The position numbers and the translations under genes are program-made. 64,000 nucleotides of DNA from Ulvibacterium sp965228935 (lineage in GTDB: Bacteria > Bacteroidota > Bacteroidia > Flavobacteriales > Flavobacteriaceae), in assembly GCF_965228935.1 (NCBI RefSeq), contig NZ_OZ245846.1:744001-808000 (forward strand), in the 5' to 3' direction. The notes beneath the pieces are model-generated. The model saw only the letters and a program-made list of their open reading frames with translations, made no database searches and was not told the origin of the DNA. Shown here piece by piece: positions 53,532 to 63,303 of this stretch (within the stretch, counting starts at the first letter, position 1; every line of letters begins with the position of its first letter).

Positions 53532-55022
53532 TTACGTAAAGGTGGCGTCGTTCCACCTCAGCTCTTGCTTAAATCGATATAGATCCGTTTTCTCGTTGAT
53601 CAGAAGAAATTCGGTGTCCATGAGCTCAGCAAAATCCTCCAAGGACTCCGCAGTTATGTTTTGACTATAACAGGTGTGATGGGCACCTCCCGCATAGATC
53701 CATGCTGCAGCGGCAGTCTGCAGATCCGGTTTGGGATTCCACAATACCCGGGCTACAGGAAGTTTCGGCATATCATTTTTAACATCCAAGGCTTCCACTT
53801 CATTGACCAACATCCGAAACCGATTCCCCATATCCATAATCGAAGCATTAAGGGCATGTCCTTCTCCGGCATTGAATACAAGCCTAACAGGATCTTCCTT
53901 TCCCCCGATTCCCAATGGGTGTACCTCACATGAGATATCACCTTTTGCAATAGATGGACAGATTTCCAACATATGCGACCCCAAGCAGGCCTTATTGTCA
54001 GGATCAAAATGATAGGTATAGTCTTCCATAAAACTATTACCGCCATCCAAGCCTGCTCCCATTACTTTCATAGTCCTTACCAAAGCTGCCGTTTTCCAAT
54101 CTCCTTCCGCCCCAAATCCGTAGCCTTCTGCCATTAAGCGTTGTGTAGCAATGCCCGGCAGCTGTTTCATCCCATGCAAGTCCTCAAAAGTATTGGTAAA
54201 TGCATGAAATCCACCCTCCTCCAAAAAAAATCGCATCCCCAATTCTATTTGTGCGGCATCCCTTAAGGAAGATCGCATACCACCATGGGGCTTTATCGAA
54301 TTTGCCAGAACATAAGTGCTTTCATATTCTTGAATCAAAATATCGATTTGTTTTTCGGGAATTGCATTGATGTATTGCACCAAATTGCCAACACCATATC
54401 CGTTTACCTCATATCCAAATGTAATCTGTGCGGAGACCTTGTTCCCTTCGGTTACTGCCACTTGGCGCATGTTATCCCCAAAACGGGCAATCTTCATTTT
54501 TTTTGAATCGGCCACTGCACTGGCCACCCGGCACCAATCAGCTACCTTTTGCACTATCCTATGATCCTGCCAATGCCCCACAATTACTTTTCTCCGCAAT
54601 CGCATCCGCGACGCAAGAAAGCCAAATTCACGACCGCCATGTGCGGATTGGTTTAAATTCATGAAGTCCATATCTATGGAATTCCAAGGGATATCCCTGT
54701 TATATTGGGTATGCAAATGCAAAAATGGTTTTTGGAGTGCCTTAAGGCCGGCTATCCACATTTTGGCCGGGGAAAACGTATGCATCCAAAGGATCAGGCC
54801 TACACAACCATCGGCATTGTTGGCCTCCTTACATAATCTTCTTATTTCCTCCGTAGTCTTCACGACGGGTTTGAAGACTATAGTCACTGGAACTTTGCCA
54901 TCCGCATCAAAACTTTTGGCCATTTCCTCTGAATGCAGGGCTACTTGTCGCAACGTTTCCAAACCATAAAGGTGTTGACTTCCCGTAACGAACCAAACTT
55001 CATTTTTACTTAAATCTATCAT
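53532..55022 (-). CDS. araA: L-arabinose isomerase
   Basis: The 496-residue protein matches AraA in length and landmarks: EVWFVTGSQHLYG near the N-terminus, VGLILWMHTFSPAKMWI at about 76-92, QFNRDIPW-like QYNRDIPWNSIDMDFMN, EGYGFGAEGDWKTAA at about 304-318 and GSHMLEICPSIA with the metal-site Glu and His. It interconverts L-arabinose and L-ribulose in the cytoplasm. It is the last gene of the ara run araB-araD-transporter-araA, 16 bp after the transporter gene. Confidence 0.95.
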   Translation of the reverse strand: MIDLSKNEVWFVTGSQHLYGLETLRQVALHSEEMAKSFDADGKVPVTIVFKPVVKTTEEIRRLCKEANNADGCVGLILWMHTFSPAKMWIAGLKALQKPFLHLHTQYNRDIPWNSIDMDFMNLNQSAHGGREFGFLASRMRLRRKVIVGHWQDHRIVQKVADWCRVASAVADSKKMKIARFGDNMRQVAVTEGNKVSAQITFGYEVNGYGVGNLVQYINAIPEKQIDILIQEYESTYVLANSIKPHGGMRSSLRDAAQIELGMRFFLEEGGFHAFTNTFEDLHGMKQLPGIATQRLMAEGYGFGAEGDWKTAALVRTMKVMGAGLDGGNSFMEDYTYHFDPDNKACLGSHMLEICPSIAKGDISCEVHPLGIGGKEDPVRLVFNAGEGHALNASIMDMGNRFRMLVNEVEALDVKNDMPKLPVARVLWNPKPDLQTAAAAWIYAGGAHHTCYSQNITAESLEDFAELMDTEFLLINEKTDLYRFKQELRWNDATFT

Positions 55023-55038
55023 CCCGAATTATTCAATG

Positions 55039-56664
55039 TTAAAGACTCAGTGTGCTGAAGGAAACCATAATGTAGATAACGATCAATACCACACCCACGG
55101 ACGCGATGATATCCCAAATGGTGTAACTGTTTTTGTTCTCCGCCTTTTGCGTGTCCGTTACCGTACCAAAGGTCAGTCCGGCCAATTGTTTTTGGGATGG
55201 TGCAGGATAGAACATACTTACACCAATGGCTATGGCGATGCACATGGCAAAGAAATACGCCCCGAACACCAGCCAATTGATATCCGCAAGGGTAAAAAGA
55301 AAGCTTCCTTCCGTAAAACTCGATTTTAGGATTTCCAAAGTCAATTTTGAAAACCCGATGATGAACCCTCCGATGAGCGTAGCTATGGCCCCATTGGCAT
55401 TGATACGTTTGTAAAAGATTCCCAGTAGGAATACCGCAGCAATTGGTGGTGAAATATAGGCCTGTACATTTTGAAGATATTCATACAACCCATCGGACAG
55501 CGTGGTGATAATTGGAATCCATAACAATCCCAATCCAACTACAAAGAAAGTGGCGATACGACCTGTTCTTACCAATTCCTCCTCGGGCTTCTCGGGCTTC
55601 AGTTTTTTATAGATGTCCAGGGTAAACAAGGTGGAACAGGAATTAAAGACGGAAGCCAAGGAACTCATAAGGGCGGCCAACAATCCGGCGGCTACCAGAC
55701 CTCGCAATCCAGAAGGCATTAGATTACTCATTAAGACCGGAAAGGCTTGATCCGGACTATCCCAATCCAATTTCCCCTGCATTTTTAACCCCAAGGCGAT
55801 TACACCCGGGATTAGGAAAAGGAATACGGGCATCAGCTTTAAGAGGGCACCAAAAATGCTACCTCTACGACCTTCCTTGATATTCTTTGCCGTCAATACG
55901 CGTTGTACTATGACCTGATCGGTACACCAATACCAAATTCCTACTACGGTACTGGTTATGAAAAGGGGCAACCACGGGTAATCGGGATCGGAATTAGGTC
56001 GCCACATATTGAAATAATCGGCACCAACGGTCTCCTTCAATTCGCCCCATCCGCCCACGGCATCCAATCCCAAAAAAGTCAAAATCCCGGCACCCAATAC
56101 CAGTACAATAGCCTGGATGGTCTCTGTATATACCACGGCACGCATTCCGCCTAAAACCGTATAAAGACCTGTGAGCACCACAGTGGCCACGGCTCCTATC
56201 CAGAAAGGAATCCCCAATAGAGCGGAAACCACGACCCCACCTGCGTAGATGGTAACGGAAACCTTGGTCAAAATGTAGGCGATCAAGGACACTACGGACA
56301 GCACCCATCTGGAGCGCGCGTCGAACCGTTTTTCCAAAAATTCGGGCATAGTGAATACTCCGCTACGGGCATAGAAAGGAAGAAAAACCCAACCCAGCAT
56401 CAATACCAGCCAGGCGTGCAATTCGTAAATCAACAAAGGCATTTTATCCCCTGCCCCGTTACCGGCCAGGCCCACCACATGCTCGGAACCAATGTTGGAG
56501 GCGAAAATGGAGGCCCCTACCACGAACCAGCCGATGTTCCGGCCGGCCAAAAAATAATCCTCGGTGTCCTTTTGCTTCTGCATAATGACCCACCAGGCCA
56601 CCCCTAACAGGACAATAAAATAGCCGACAATGACTACCCAGTCCAATGTATCCAATCCTTTCAT
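55039..56664 (-). CDS. Sodium:solute symporter (SSS/SGLT family), probable arabinose transporter
   Basis: The 541-residue membrane protein has about 14 helices with SSS-family segments such as DYFLAGRNIGWFVVGASIFASNIGSEH (split into helix 1), GGMRAVVYTETIQ and VAAGLLAALMSSLASVFNS. It resembles vSGLT-type sugar/sodium symporters. Its position between araD and araA indicates inner-membrane uptake of L-arabinose, to which outer-membrane SusCD would deliver oligosaccharides or sugar. Substrate assignment is from context. Confidence 0.9.
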   Translation of the reverse strand: MKGLDTLDWVVIVGYFIVLLGVAWWVIMQKQKDTEDYFLAGRNIGWFVVGASIFASNIGSEHVVGLAGNGAGDKMPLLIYELHAWLVLMLGWVFLPFYARSGVFTMPEFLEKRFDARSRWVLSVVSLIAYILTKVSVTIYAGGVVVSALLGIPFWIGAVATVVLTGLYTVLGGMRAVVYTETIQAIVLVLGAGILTFLGLDAVGGWGELKETVGADYFNMWRPNSDPDYPWLPLFITSTVVGIWYWCTDQVIVQRVLTAKNIKEGRRGSIFGALLKLMPVFLFLIPGVIALGLKMQGKLDWDSPDQAFPVLMSNLMPSGLRGLVAAGLLAALMSSLASVFNSCSTLFTLDIYKKLKPEKPEEELVRTGRIATFFVVGLGLLWIPIITTLSDGLYEYLQNVQAYISPPIAAVFLLGIFYKRINANGAIATLIGGFIIGFSKLTLEILKSSFTEGSFLFTLADINWLVFGAYFFAMCIAIAIGVSMFYPAPSQKQLAGLTFGTVTDTQKAENKNSYTIWDIIASVGVVLIVIYIMVSFSTLSL

Positions 56665-56692
56665 AAGTTAGTTTTAGTTGGTTGTTCAGTAT

Positions 56693-57397
56693 TCAATGTC
56701 CCTGTCCGTAATAGGAATTCTTTCCATGTTTACGTTCAAAGTGCTTTTTTTTCAAAGTTTCCTTTAATGACCCTGCATCGGGATTTATCTGTAAGGTCAA
56801 ATAGGCCATTTTGGCAATCTCCTCACACACCGCACTATTATACACCGCTTTGGCAGCCGTAGCTCCCCAGCTAAAAGGGGCATGGCTTCCAACCAAGATC
56901 ATTTCCATCTCATTGTAATCCAAACCCCGTTCTTTAAGGCAATCCACTATTTGAAATCCCGTCATATGCTCATAATCCCCTTGTATGTACTCGTCCTTCA
57001 TAGGTACCGTGCATGGGACATCACAGATCAGGTGATCCGCATGGGTTGTGCCAAAAATAGGGATATCCAATAATGATTGCGCCCAGGCGGTTCCATACGT
57101 AGAGTGCGTATGGACTATGCCTCCTATTGTATCCCATTCCTTGTAGAGTACGGCATGTGTTTTGGTATCGGAAGAAGGGCGCAATTTGCCTTCTACTATC
57201 TTGGCATCAAAATCACAGATAACCATATCATCCACCTTTAAATCGGTATAGGGAACACCGCTGGGTTTAATGGCGAATACCTGCTTTTTTCGGTCTACGG
57301 CACTTGCATTGCCAAAGGTAAAAAGCACCAATCCCAGTTCCGGAAGCTGCATATTGGCCTGGTAGGCCTCTTCTTTTAGTGTTCTATAGTTACTCAT
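56693..57397 (-). CDS. araD: L-ribulose-5-phosphate 4-epimerase
   Basis: The 234-residue protein is a class II aldolase-fold AraD: AIKPSGVPY at about 42-50, SSDTKTHAVLY with Asp77, zinc ligands His96 and His98 in IVHTHSTYGTAWAQ, and His172 in LVGSHAPFSWG. These match E. coli His95/His97/His171. It makes D-xylulose-5-phosphate for the pentose phosphate pathway. Its start overlaps the end of araB by eight bases. Confidence 0.95.
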   Translation of the reverse strand: MSNYRTLKEEAYQANMQLPELGLVLFTFGNASAVDRKKQVFAIKPSGVPYTDLKVDDMVICDFDAKIVEGKLRPSSDTKTHAVLYKEWDTIGGIVHTHSTYGTAWAQSLLDIPIFGTTHADHLICDVPCTVPMKDEYIQGDYEHMTGFQIVDCLKERGLDYNEMEMILVGSHAPFSWGATAAKAVYNSAVCEEIAKMAYLTLQINPDAGSLKETLKKKHFERKHGKNSYYGQGH

Positions 57398-59081
57398 TTC
57401 TTTTAACTTGCTCCATTATATGCCTTTCCATGGTTTCGCATAAATTATTGTATTTTCTATAGATAGCCGTATACTCCTTTGTTCGATCGGTATCAGGTTT
57501 ATACACGGTCTCGAACGGACTTCCCATTTTTTGCATTGCTTGGGGCACATACTCATAAATCCCGGCAGCAACGGCTCCGAATATGGAAGCCCCTAAGGCA
57601 CATGCCTGTTCGGAAGCTACTACTTTAATGGGCATATCCAGAACATCGGCCATCATCTGCATGATAAAAGGGGATTTTTTGGCCACGCCCCCTAAAGCCA
57701 CAACGCCTTTAATCGGAATACCCTCTGAAAGAAAACGGTCTACAATCTTTTTGGCCCCAAAGCAGGTAGCCTCGACCAATGCCCGAAATACTTTGGGCGA
57801 CGTACTCCCCAAATTGATGCCCGAAATGACCCCTTTTAAATTTTGATTGGCATCCGGGGTACGTCTTCCGTTCATCCAATCCAGTGCCAGTTCCCCCGAA
57901 GCACCAATAGGTTCTTTTGATGCGGCATGGCTCAATTTTGGGATAAGATCTTTCAAAGCTTCCTTTATCAATCTTTCCTTTGTTACAGCATCGATTACGT
58001 TTGAGTTTCCGATAAGCTCTTCAATGGGCCAGCCCAGAAGCTTTTCATACCAGGCATAAATGTCCCCAAAGGCAGATTGACCCGCCTCCAGCCCCAACAT
58101 ATTGGGAATCACTGAGCCATTTACCTGTCCACAGATACCTTTGACCAATTTTTCCTCCCCCTCCAAAGGGGCTACCAAAATATCACAGGTAGAGGTACCC
58201 ATGATCTTGGTCAAAAAATAGGGTTCCGTCCTTGCGCCTACAGCACCCATGTGGGCATCGAAAGCGCCAACGGATACAACAACCGATTCCGGTAGACCCA
58301 GTCGTTCCGCCCATTCGGGACTCAAAGTTCCCACCGGAATTTCAGAAGTGTAGGTCTTTGTATAGAGCCGGTCCCGTAATCCGTCCAACAAAGGGTCTAG
58401 GGCCGCAAAGAATGTATTGGGGGGCAAACCGCCAAAGGTCTTGTGCCATAGCGCTTTATGCCCAGCGGCACAACGGCTACGTTTCATTTCGTTGACATCG
58501 GTTCCCCCGGTCAATAAAAAAGGTATCCAATCGCAATGTTCTACCCACGAAAAGGCTGCTTTGTGAACACTTTTATCCTGTCTTGAGATATGTAGGATTT
58601 TTGACCAAAACCACTCCGAAGAATAAATACCGCCTTCATATTGGGAATAGTCAATATCCCATTTTTTGCATAAGGCATTGATTTCGTCGGCTTCCTGGAT
58701 AGCGGTATGATCTTTCCAAAGCACAAACATGGCATTGGGATTCTCCCGAAATTCATCGAGAAGGGCCAGCGGTGTTCCTTTGGCATCCACTGCCACCGGG
58801 GTTGATCCGGTAGTGTCCACCCCTACGCCCACAATGTTTTGGGCCACTTCCTCCCCAACCTCTTTTACGATTTCGGTAATACTTTGTTCAATACCCTCTA
58901 TATAATCCTGTGGATGCTGCCTAAACTGGTTTTTTGAGGGGTCACAGTACTTTCCCGCTCCCCAACGCTTATAATGATGAACGGATGTAGCGATTTCTTC
59001 ACCGGTGGAAGTATTGACCAACAATGCCCGAACCGAATCCGATCCGAAATCCAATCCCAAACAATACGTGGTTTTTGCCAT
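57390..59081 (-). CDS. araB: Ribulokinase
   Basis: The 563-residue FGGY-type kinase has GLDFGSDSVRALLV at 9-22, VGVGVDTTGSTPVAVD at about 86-101 (family VGIGxDxTGST), the C-terminal ATP domain with VALGGVAKKSPFIMQMMADVLD (split motif) and a final ALGASIFGAVAAG. The length and the TTGST motif separate it from xylulokinase. It phosphorylates L-ribulose. It is the first ara gene of the transcript; the 164-bp gap upstream (59082-59245) probably contains the promoter, though no consensus element is clear. Confidence 0.95.
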   Translation of the reverse strand: MAKTTYCLGLDFGSDSVRALLVNTSTGEEIATSVHHYKRWGAGKYCDPSKNQFRQHPQDYIEGIEQSITEIVKEVGEEVAQNIVGVGVDTTGSTPVAVDAKGTPLALLDEFRENPNAMFVLWKDHTAIQEADEINALCKKWDIDYSQYEGGIYSSEWFWSKILHISRQDKSVHKAAFSWVEHCDWIPFLLTGGTDVNEMKRSRCAAGHKALWHKTFGGLPPNTFFAALDPLLDGLRDRLYTKTYTSEIPVGTLSPEWAERLGLPESVVVSVGAFDAHMGAVGARTEPYFLTKIMGTSTCDILVAPLEGEEKLVKGICGQVNGSVIPNMLGLEAGQSAFGDIYAWYEKLLGWPIEELIGNSNVIDAVTKERLIKEALKDLIPKLSHAASKEPIGASGELALDWMNGRRTPDANQNLKGVISGINLGSTSPKVFRALVEATCFGAKKIVDRFLSEGIPIKGVVALGGVAKKSPFIMQMMADVLDMPIKVVASEQACALGASIFGAVAAGIYEYVPQAMQKMGSPFETVYKPDTDRTKEYTAIYRKYNNLCETMERHIMEQVKRNE

Positions 59082-59245
59082 TCTACAGTTTTATATGCCA
59101 AACCTCTTGGCTTCAATATATTTATCGTTGGTCCAATTGGGCCCTGACCGAGATTGTCCCTTATTAGTTTTAAACTTTCTTGTCTTACTATATTGATTCC
59201 TGAAATAGCCCAAATCGAATAGGTGACTGAAAATAAATCAAGTTC

Positions 59246-60364
59246 CTATTTGGACGTGATATTCCTTAATGCGGCCAACAACATATTTACGTGATTGGCA
59301 TCTGAGCTTTCGCCCATTAGGCCTATGCGCCATATTTTCCCTGCAAAGGGGCCAAGACCTCCCCCTATCTCAATATCGTATTCTTCCAACAGTCGGCTTC
59401 TTACCGTGGAATCATCTATCCCATCGGGAATACGCACAGCGTTCAACATGGGTAGGCGGTACTGCTCTTCTACCAGAAATTCAAACCCCATACTTTCCAG
59501 TCCATCTCGAAGGAGTTCATGATTCTTCTGGTGACGTGCAAAACGGTTTTCCAAACCTTCCTCAAGAACGATCCGCAAGGCTTCCCGCATGGCATACATG
59601 GAAGATATAGGTGCAGTATGATGGTAGGCCCTTTTGGCCCCGGCCCAGTAATTCTTCACCAAGGACAAATCCAAAAACCAGCTTTGTACTTTGGTCTTTC
59701 GATTATCCAATACATCTATAGCTGCTTGACTAAAGGTAACCGGGGATAATCCAGGAGGGGCACTGAGGCATTTTTGGCTTCCGGAGTATAGGGCGTCGAT
59801 GCCCCATTCGTCCACTTTCAATTCTGCGCCACAGTACGAGGTCACCGCATCCACTACGAACAATGCTCCTGCTTTCTTGGTCAACCTGCTTATTTCCTCC
59901 AAAGGCTGCAATACCCCTGTTGAGGTTTCGGCATGTACTATGGCCAACAACTTTGGGCTACAGCTCTCCAGGGCAGTCCTCACATCCTCTATTTGTATTG
60001 GGCTTCCCCAGGCCGCCTCTACCTTAATGACCTTCGCCCCACATCGTTCTGCTATATCGGCCATTCGGTTTCCGAAAACCCCATGTATGCAAATTACCGC
60101 CTCGTCGCCTGGCTCTAATAGATTGACCAGGCAGGTTTCCATACCGGCACTTCCGGGAGCGGAGACTACAAAGGTCAACGGATTTTTGGTTTGCAGAGTC
60201 TCCTGTGTCATGACCTTAATGTCGTCCATCACTTCCAAAAACTCGGGATCAAGATGTCCTAACAATGGTGTGGCCATGGCCTTCAACACCCTTGGATGTA
60301 CATCACTTGGCCCAGGACCCATTAATACCCTTGTACTTGTTCTCATTTCATCGATTCTTCCCAT
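59246..60364 (-). CDS. Alanine-glyoxylate/serine-pyruvate-type aminotransferase (class V)
   Basis: The 372-residue class V PLP enzyme has MGPGPSDVHPRVLKAM near the start, the GSAGMETCLVNLLEPGD cofactor segment, FVVDAVTSYCGAEL and the PLP-Lys in SGSQKCLSAPPGLSP at about 191-205. It fits the AGAT family, which converts glyoxylate to glycine with alanine or serine as donor. An alternative ATG six codons downstream is also possible. It follows the fused 2-hydroxyacid dehydrogenase by 51 bp on the same strand, suggesting that glycolate-derived glyoxylate is its substrate. Confidence 0.88.
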   Translation of the reverse strand: MGRIDEMRTSTRVLMGPGPSDVHPRVLKAMATPLLGHLDPEFLEVMDDIKVMTQETLQTKNPLTFVVSAPGSAGMETCLVNLLEPGDEAVICIHGVFGNRMADIAERCGAKVIKVEAAWGSPIQIEDVRTALESCSPKLLAIVHAETSTGVLQPLEEISRLTKKAGALFVVDAVTSYCGAELKVDEWGIDALYSGSQKCLSAPPGLSPVTFSQAAIDVLDNRKTKVQSWFLDLSLVKNYWAGAKRAYHHTAPISSMYAMREALRIVLEEGLENRFARHQKNHELLRDGLESMGFEFLVEEQYRLPMLNAVRIPDGIDDSTVRSRLLEEYDIEIGGGLGPFAGKIWRIGLMGESSDANHVNMLLAALRNITSK

Positions 60365-60415
60365 TGTGATAGTTTTCGTTTTCTACGGATGATTATAACA
60401 TGTTCCGAAATATAT

Positions 60416-63286
60416 TCAATTAATTTTTACGGCCCGTATAGCCTCAACAAAATGTTTGGGCCTTGCCTCTGTAAAATGTTCTATTTGATGACGACAACTG
60501 AATCCGCAAGCCACAATTTCGTGATTCTTGTGTAGCTCATTTATCGCTGGAAACAGAATTTCATTTCCAATTTTTTGGGAAAGGGTATAATGCTCTTTCT
60601 CGTAGCCGAAGGAACCGGCCATACCACAACAACCTGATGGTATTTCCCGAATCTCCTTTGCTGAATCCTTTATCAATGTCTTCATGGCATTGGTGCCATA
60701 CAATGCTTTTTGATGGCAATGCCCATGGATGGCCAGGGCCTCGGATATGGGTTCAAAACGTACATTCAAATGGCCCTTTTCCAGTTCATTGCGCAAGAAT
60801 ACATCAATCATCATCACCCCATTTTTCAATTGTTCCGCCATCTCCGTATCGGCAATCATATCTGGCAGGTCATCGTTTAGAGCGGAGGCACAACTGGGCT
60901 CGCAGACCACCACCTTTAATCCCTTGTCCAAGAATTTTTTTAATCCGTCTATGGTTTGTGCAGCCTCTCTTTTGGCATCCCGTAAAAACCCATGGGAGAT
61001 TTTCGGTCGCTGGCAACAACCCACATGGGCTAAAATGACCTCATAACCACAGGAATTCAAAAGCTGAAGTGCAGAAATCCCCACTTGGGGTTCATGATAG
61101 TTCAAATAGGTATCCGCAAAAAGCACCACTTTTTTGTCGCCCTTATTTGTTTTGTGGGCTTGTGTCGCGAACCATTTGTAAAAGGGTTGTTTGGCAAAAC
61201 CAGGTAGTTTTCTTCGCTTATCAAATTTTGCGGTACGTTCCAAAATCGACCGGAACAGCATTGTTTTTTGAAGGGGGTTGACCATATTGGCCTTCCATCC
61301 GGAAATATTAGCTGCGGCTTTTGCCGAGTCCCGTATTAGTTTATCCCTAAGCGTAATGCCATGTTCATCATAATACATTTGCAAGCTATCGCTTTTCATC
61401 TTCGCCATATCCACATTGCTGGGACATTCGGATTTACAGGCCTTACAAGAAAGGCAAAGGTCCATGACCTCATGGAGACGTTGGCTGGCCAGACCTTCCT
61501 CTCCAAATTGATTGGACATTGCCAAACGCAGCGCATTGGCCCTTCCCCTTGTCGAATGCTCTTCGTCCCTTGTGGCCTTGAAACTGGGGCACATGGTTCC
61601 ACCGATTATTTTTCGGCATTCCCCAACCCCGGTACACATATGTACCGAAGCCTCAAAACCTCCCTCATCCTGGTATTGATACTCTGTCTTTACGGCTTGG
61701 TCTTGATAGGTAGTTCCATACCGCAAATTGTGTTCTATGGTCTGTGCCTCAACAATCTTGCCTGGATTCATCAAGTTATCCGGGTCGAATAGCTTTTTGA
61801 TTTCTAAAAAGGCTCCATATAGGGTTTCACCGAAAAAACGTTTGTTATATGCGCTCCTTACCAAGCCATCTCCATGTTCCCCGCTCCAAGACCCCTTGTA
61901 TTTCATTACCAGTTCAAAGGTATCTTCGGTAATCGCTTTTAGCCTTTGGATATCCTCTTCCAATCGAAGATCCAATATGGGACGTACATGGATTACCCCA
62001 ACACTGGCATGCGCATACATGGCCGCCTGGGTTCCATGCTTTTCACATATTTTCAAAACCTGATCTATGTATTCGGGCAAGTGTTGGGATGGTATTCCGG
62101 CATCCTCGATAAATGCCAAGGGCTTTTTGTTTCCCTTTAGCCCCAACATCAATCCCAAACCTTTCTTACGGATGACCCAAACATCTTCGTAGGCTTCGCC
62201 TTCCGGAAAAACCGGGTAGGCATAACCAAATCCATTCGCCTTTAATCGTGAAATCATTTGCCGAGGCCTCTCCAGCACATCATTAAGGGTATCGCCGTAG
62301 AATTCCACTATTAATATGGCTTCCGGGTTTCCTTCCAAAAAGTGGCAATGGTGTTTTGTAGTGAGGTTCTCCCTACTAAGGCCAATAACCGTTTTATCCA
62401 ATATCTCAATGGCGGAAGGGCTAAAGGGTAGCATGGGTTCCACCGCGGATATGGCTTCCAAAATTTCCGCAAAATGAACCACGCAGACCGATTTATATTT
62501 GGGCAGGTCTACAAGATTGAGCTTAAGTTCCAAAGTAGTGGCCAAGGTACCTTCACTACCACATATCAATTTGCTTAGGTTCCATTGGTCGGAATACACG
62601 AATTCATCCAAGTTGTACCCTCCCACTCTCCGCATTACCTTGGGAAAACGTTCCTTGATTTCCGTAGCATGGGTATCCACCAATTTTTTGAAAGCGGTAT
62701 AGATCTCTCCCTCCCGATTATTTTGCGCTGCTTTTTTATGATATTCTTCCGGGGAGCAGTTGTTTAATTGTAGCGTAGTACCGTCCGTGAGCAATACCGT
62801 AGCTTCCAGAATGTGATCCACGGTCTTACCATACAAGATACTTTTGGTCCCCGAGGAATTGTTGCCGACCATTCCCCCTACATTTGCCCTACTTCCCGTT
62901 GCGGGATCCGGTGCAAAATGCAATCCGTAGGGCTTCAACTCCGCATTGAGGTTATCCCTTACCATACCCGGTTGTACCCGTACCCATTTTTCCGACTCGT
63001 TTATTTCCAACAACGCGTTCATATATTTGGAAAAGTCCAAAATCATGGATTTGCCTACGGTCTGTCCGGCCAAGCTGGTTCCAGCTCCCCTGGGAAGTAT
63101 GCTAATCTTATTTTTTTGTGCCACGGAAACGGCGTTTTTTACATCTTCGGCATCCCTTGGTAAGGCTACTGCCAGGGGTTTTATCTGATAGATACTGGCG
63201 TCAGTGGCGTACATGCCCAAAGAGTATTCGTCCGTTAAAACTTCTCCCTTTAACGATTTGTCCAAACTATCAAAAATAGCCTTCAT
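60416..63286 (-). CDS. Fused FAD-linked 2-hydroxyacid dehydrogenase with 4Fe-4S and CCG domains
   Basis: The start at 63286 (ATG) is preferred over a TTG seven codons upstream that overlaps the permease stop. The 956-residue protein has a GlcD/D-lactate-dehydrogenase FAD domain at about 20-530 (LPRGAGTSLAGQTVGK, WSGEHGDG), then an iron-sulfur domain with the C-x6-C...MCPSF cluster and the CLSCKACKSECP cluster at about 600-635. Two CCG segments end it (VGCCQRPK and GCCGMAGSFGY). It corresponds to fused GlcD-GlcF-like enzymes that oxidise D-lactate, glycolate or D-2-hydroxyacids. It is linked to an LctP-family permease and an AGAT. Confidence 0.92.
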   Translation of the reverse strand: MKAIFDSLDKSLKGEVLTDEYSLGMYATDASIYQIKPLAVALPRDAEDVKNAVSVAQKNKISILPRGAGTSLAGQTVGKSMILDFSKYMNALLEINESEKWVRVQPGMVRDNLNAELKPYGLHFAPDPATGSRANVGGMVGNNSSGTKSILYGKTVDHILEATVLLTDGTTLQLNNCSPEEYHKKAAQNNREGEIYTAFKKLVDTHATEIKERFPKVMRRVGGYNLDEFVYSDQWNLSKLICGSEGTLATTLELKLNLVDLPKYKSVCVVHFAEILEAISAVEPMLPFSPSAIEILDKTVIGLSRENLTTKHHCHFLEGNPEAILIVEFYGDTLNDVLERPRQMISRLKANGFGYAYPVFPEGEAYEDVWVIRKKGLGLMLGLKGNKKPLAFIEDAGIPSQHLPEYIDQVLKICEKHGTQAAMYAHASVGVIHVRPILDLRLEEDIQRLKAITEDTFELVMKYKGSWSGEHGDGLVRSAYNKRFFGETLYGAFLEIKKLFDPDNLMNPGKIVEAQTIEHNLRYGTTYQDQAVKTEYQYQDEGGFEASVHMCTGVGECRKIIGGTMCPSFKATRDEEHSTRGRANALRLAMSNQFGEEGLASQRLHEVMDLCLSCKACKSECPSNVDMAKMKSDSLQMYYDEHGITLRDKLIRDSAKAAANISGWKANMVNPLQKTMLFRSILERTAKFDKRRKLPGFAKQPFYKWFATQAHKTNKGDKKVVLFADTYLNYHEPQVGISALQLLNSCGYEVILAHVGCCQRPKISHGFLRDAKREAAQTIDGLKKFLDKGLKVVVCEPSCASALNDDLPDMIADTEMAEQLKNGVMMIDVFLRNELEKGHLNVRFEPISEALAIHGHCHQKALYGTNAMKTLIKDSAKEIREIPSGCCGMAGSFGYEKEHYTLSQKIGNEILFPAINELHKNHEIVACGFSCRHQIEHFTEARPKHFVEAIRAVKIN

Positions 63287-63303
63287 CCTAATAGTGCCGT
63301 TTA

